Assembly (NCBI GenBank): GCA_023441105.1
Contig: JAEZQX010000264.1
Span: forward strand, 1-8,260
Source: Pseudomonadota bacterium
GTDB lineage: Bacteria > Pseudomonadota > Gammaproteobacteria > Burkholderiales > Burkholderiaceae
DNA length: 8,260 bases
Direction of reading: 5' to 3'
Below are positions 5,540 through 8,260 of the stretch, in pieces. The position numbers and the translations under genes were made by a program. A model generated the notes under the pieces. It was not told the origin of the DNA. It did not search any database and saw nothing but the letters and a program-made list of their open reading frames with translations. Position 1 is the first letter of the stretch. Each line of letters opens with the position of its first letter.

Positions 5540-8260
5540 ATGGACGTTCGCGCCTCGCGCACGCCTCGCATCGATCGCGACGGCATCCCTGCTCCGGATG
5601 CTCCTGCGCCTCCCGGGAGCGTGGCCATCATCGGCATGTCCGGTCGCTTCCCGGGTGCCGCGGACATCGACGCGCTGCACGACAACATCAGGCAGGGCGC
5701 GGACAGCATCAGTCGCTACCCGGTCGAGGACCTCGAGCTGCCGCCACCGGCGGGCGACGAGGGCGACCGCGACCTGGTCTGCGCCCGCGGCCTGCTCGCC
5801 GACGTCGAGCAGTTCGATGCCCGCTTCTTCGGCTGCCTGCCGCGCGAAGCGGAACTGATGGATCCGCAGCAGCGCATCTTCCTCGAGATCTGCTGGGAGG
5901 CGCTCGAGCGCGGCGGCTACGATGCGCAACGCCACGCCGGTGCGATCGGCGTGTTCGCCGGCTGCTTCATGAACAGCTACCTGCTGGCCAACCTGTGCGG
6001 CGATCCGGCGGTCCTCGCCGAACTGGTCGAGTCGCTGCAGACCGACGCGCTGCAGATCGAGCTCGGCAACGACAAGGACTACCTTGCGTCGCGCGTCGCC
6101 TACAAGCTCGGCCTGCGCGGCCCGGCCATGACCCTGCAGACAGCCTGCTCGACATCGCTGGTCGCAGTGGTGAGCGCCTGCCAGAGCCTGGCGACCGGGC
6201 AGTGCGACATGGCGCTTGCCGGCGGCGTCACCATCGTGTTGCCGCAGAAGCGCGGCTACCGCTACCGCGAAGGCAGCATCCTGGCGCGCGCCGGCCGCGG
6301 CCGGCCCTTCGACGAGGCGGCCGACGGCACCGTCTTCAGCAACGGCGCGGCGGCGGTGCTGTTGAAGCGACTCGACGATGCCGTCGCCGACGGCGACAGC
6401 ATCCATGCGGTGATCCGCGGCTACGCACTGAACAACGATGGCAGCCGCAAGGTCAACTACACGGCGCCGAGCCCGGCGGGACAGGCGGAAGTCATCACGC
6501 TCGCGTTGCGCCACGCCGAGGTCGATGCCCGCACCGTCGGCTATGTCGAGACGCACGGCACCGCGACACCGCTCGGCGATCCCATCGAAGTGGCCGGGCT
6601 CACCAGTGCCTATCGCGGCTGGACCGCGGACAACGGCTACTGCGCGATCGGCTCGGTGAAGGCCAATGTCGGGCATCTCGATGTCGCCGCCGGCGTGACC
6701 GGACTGATCAAGGCGGCGCTGGTCGTCGAGGATGGCATGCTGCCGCCGGAGATCGGCTTCGAGCGGCCGAACCCGAAGATCGACTTCGATGGCAGTCCGT
6801 TCAGGGTCAACACCGTCCTGCGGCCCTGGCCGGCGACGCCGTGGCCGCGCCGCGCCGGCGTCAGCGCCTTCGGCGTCGGCGGCACCAATGCCCATGTGGT
6901 GCTGGAGCAGGCACCGGACATCGCGCAGCCGCGTCCCGGCGAATCCGCCGCGGTGCGCCGCAGCCGGCTGTTCATCCTGTCGGCGCGCACGCCAGGCGCG
7001 TTGCAGGCAAGCGCGCAGCGGCTCGATCGCTGCCTCGCCACCAGTCCGCGCCTCGACATCGACGATGCGGCCTTCACCCTGCAGCTGGGCCGACGCGAGT
7101 TCGATCACCGCCGCTTCGTCGTCGCCGACGACGTGGCTGCGCTGCGGCAGCGCCTGCAGCAGCCGCCGGCCCCCGGCGAGTCCGGCCAGGTGGCCGCGCT
7201 GCGTCCGCCGGTGGTCTTCATGTTTCCCGGCCAGGGCATGCAGCACCCCGGGATGGCGCGCGAGCTCTACGAAACGGAAGCGGTATTTCGCGACACCATC
7301 GAGCGCTGCGTCGCCTGCCTGGAGGACGATCCCGAATCGCGCCTGGACCTGCGGCGCTTCCTGCTCTGGGCACCGGGCGCTGCGAATGCACCCGAGGAAC
7401 AGGTCGCGCTCGAGATGGCACGCACCGAAGTGGCACAGCCGGCGCTGTTCAGCGTCGGCATGGCGCTGGCGAACCTGATGCGCAGCTGGGGTGTGTCGCC
7501 GACGGCGGTCATCGGCCACAGCGTCGGCGAGTTCGCCGCCGCGGTGGTCGCCGGTATCTTCGAGCTCGAGGAAGCGCTGCGCATCGTGGCGGCTCGCGGC
7601 CGGTTGATGCAGGCGCTGCCCGGCGGCCGGATGATCGCCATCCGCAGGCCGCTCGCCGAGGTGAAGTCGCTGCTGCCGGCCTCGCTTTGCGTGGCCGCGG
7701 AGAATGCGCCGGCCTTGTCGGTGGTGAGCGGCGCCGACGAAGCGATCGCCGAGTTGTGCCTGCGACTGCAGGCCGACGACGTGCAGTACTCGGAGCTGCG
7801 GACGTCGCACGCCTTCCATTCCGCGACGATGCTGCCGGCGGTGGCGCCGCTGGTCGCCAGGATCGCGCAGGCGAAGCGCAGGCCACCGACCATCGACTTC
7901 CATTCCACCGTGCTGGGTCGCCTCGCGCAGGCCGACGAGATCGTCGATCCCGACTACTGGGGCAGGCAGGTCCTGCAGCCGGTGCTGTTCGCCCGGGCGC
8001 TGCAGTCCGCCGCCGGCTCCGGCCGGCGGGTGCTGCTCGAGGCCGGGCCGCGCGCCGCGCTGGCGTCCTTCGCGCGCCAGACGCTCGGCTCCGACGGCTG
8101 CCTGGGCGTCGTCCCGTTGCAGGATCCGGCGACCACGCCCGGCGGCGGCCAGGCACAGGTCCTGGCGGCCACCGGCAGATTGTGGCTCCTCGGCGTGACG
8201 CCGGAGTGGCAGGCGCTGCATCCGGCGCCCCGGCGCCGGGTACGCCTGCCCACCTATCCC
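5540..8260 (+). CDS. Type I polyketide synthase, KS-AT portion (continues past window)
   Basis: Large multidomain enzyme that extends an acyl chain by decarboxylative condensation. The frame runs 907 codons from ATG 5540 to the window end with no stop, so the C-terminus is missing. Residues 1-26 are a short Arg/Asp/Pro/Ala-rich leader with no loading domain or coiled-coil docking helix. The ketosynthase spans about 27-457: VAIIGMSGRFPG at the start, LMDPQQR (106-112), catalytic C203 in TACSTS, H339 in ETHGTATPLGDP and H379 in KANVGHLD, ending at GGTNAHVVLE. A linker (about 458-555) leads to the acyltransferase (about 556-850): FPGQG (562-566), S661 in GHSVGE, R686 exactly 25 residues later, and catalytic H760 in SHAFH. 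HAFH with the conserved arginine indicates malonyl-CoA use. The end, RRRVRLPTYP, is the typical post-AT linker; a carrier protein or reductive domains should follow. The KS resembles those of bacterial cis-AT and mixed NRPS/PKS enzymes. The product is unknown. Confidence 0.93.
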   Translation, partial: MDVRASRTPRIDRDGIPAPDAPAPPGSVAIIGMSGRFPGAADIDALHDNIRQGADSISRYPVEDLELPPPAGDEGDRDLVCARGLLADVEQFDARFFGCLPREAELMDPQQRIFLEICWEALERGGYDAQRHAGAIGVFAGCFMNSYLLANLCGDPAVLAELVESLQTDALQIELGNDKDYLASRVAYKLGLRGPAMTLQTACSTSLVAVVSACQSLATGQCDMALAGGVTIVLPQKRGYRYREGSILARAGRGRPFDEAADGTVFSNGAAAVLLKRLDDAVADGDSIHAVIRGYALNNDGSRKVNYTAPSPAGQAEVITLALRHAEVDARTVGYVETHGTATPLGDPIEVAGLTSAYRGWTADNGYCAIGSVKANVGHLDVAAGVTGLIKAALVVEDGMLPPEIGFERPNPKIDFDGSPFRVNTVLRPWPATPWPRRAGVSAFGVGGTNAHVVLEQAPDIAQPRPGESAAVRRSRLFILSARTPGALQASAQRLDRCLATSPRLDIDDAAFTLQLGRREFDHRRFVVADDVAALRQRLQQPPAPGESGQVAALRPPVVFMFPGQGMQHPGMARELYETEAVFRDTIERCVACLEDDPESRLDLRRFLLWAPGAANAPEEQVALEMARTEVAQPALFSVGMALANLMRSWGVSPTAVIGHSVGEFAAAVVAGIFELEEALRIVAARGRLMQALPGGRMIAIRRPLAEVKSLLPASLCVAAENAPALSVVSGADEAIAELCLRLQADDVQYSELRTSHAFHSATMLPAVAPLVARIAQAKRRPPTIDFHSTVLGRLAQADEIVDPDYWGRQVLQPVLFARALQSAAGSGRRVLLEAGPRAALASFARQTLGSDGCLGVVPLQDPATTPGGGQAQVLAATGRLWLLGVTPEWQALHPAPRRRVRLPTYP

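Noticed and set aside
5439..5858. A 139-codon plus-strand frame running from the control region into the polyketide synthase
   Set aside because: It overlaps the KS coding sequence in another frame, has no motif, and its second half is Arg/Ser/Thr-rich shadow sequence.
5534..8221. An 895-codon open frame on the minus strand opposite the polyketide synthase
   Set aside because: It is the antisense shadow of a GC-rich coding frame. Its translation is low-complexity in Arg, Gly, Ala, His and Gln with no recognisable domain, while the plus strand carries clear KS and AT motifs over the same bases.
1..8260. CRISPR array, tRNA, rRNA, insertion sequence or prophage attachment site
   Set aside because: No regularly spaced repeats, cloverleaf, rRNA-like segment, transposase motif or flanking duplicated ends were seen by eye.

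Overview
This GC-rich window reads as a bacterial chromosome, most likely a betaproteobacterium (Burkholderiales, Rhodocyclales or Nitrosomonadales type). The clue is gene order: a glutaredoxin 3 and a membrane-anchored rhodanese on one strand, diverging from gpmA, then a ctpA-type protease and a MoeB/ThiF-family adenylyltransferase on the other. This core-gene order is familiar from betaproteobacteria. The taxon is inferred from that memory and from protein style, not from any search.

Layout: (1) 1-85, minus strand: the first 28 codons of grxC, cut by the window edge. (2) 86-324: a GC-rich spacer with a 10-bp hairpin and two 18-bp direct repeats. (3) 325-729, minus: the rhodanese, with a consensus TATAAT just upstream in the 64-bp divergent spacer. 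(4) 794-1555, plus: gpmA. (5) 1684-3180, plus: an S41 C-terminal processing protease. (6) 3293-4060, plus: the MoeB-like enzyme. (7) 4148-5284, minus: a WecA/TagO-like polyprenyl-phosphate sugar-1-phosphate transferase, convergent with moeB. (8) 5285-5539: a 255-bp divergent control region with lower GC than the genes. (9) 5540 to the window end, plus: the start of a large type I polyketide synthase. Its ketosynthase and malonyl-type acyltransferase are complete, and the frame is still open at 8260.

The left half (1-4060) is housekeeping: redox and sulfur handling, glycolysis, envelope proteolysis, and adenylation of a sulfur-carrier protein. The right half looks like the edge of an accessory locus that places a lipid-linked sugar initiating enzyme back to back with a polyketide synthase. 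A glycolipid, an acylated polysaccharide or a glycosylated polyketide is a possible product, but this is inference: only the first two genes are visible and they may be unrelated.

No tRNA, rRNA, CRISPR array, insertion sequence or transposase was seen. The most noteworthy part of the window is the polyketide synthase and its divergent partner. Everything to its left looks ordinary apart from several hairpin or repeat spacers.
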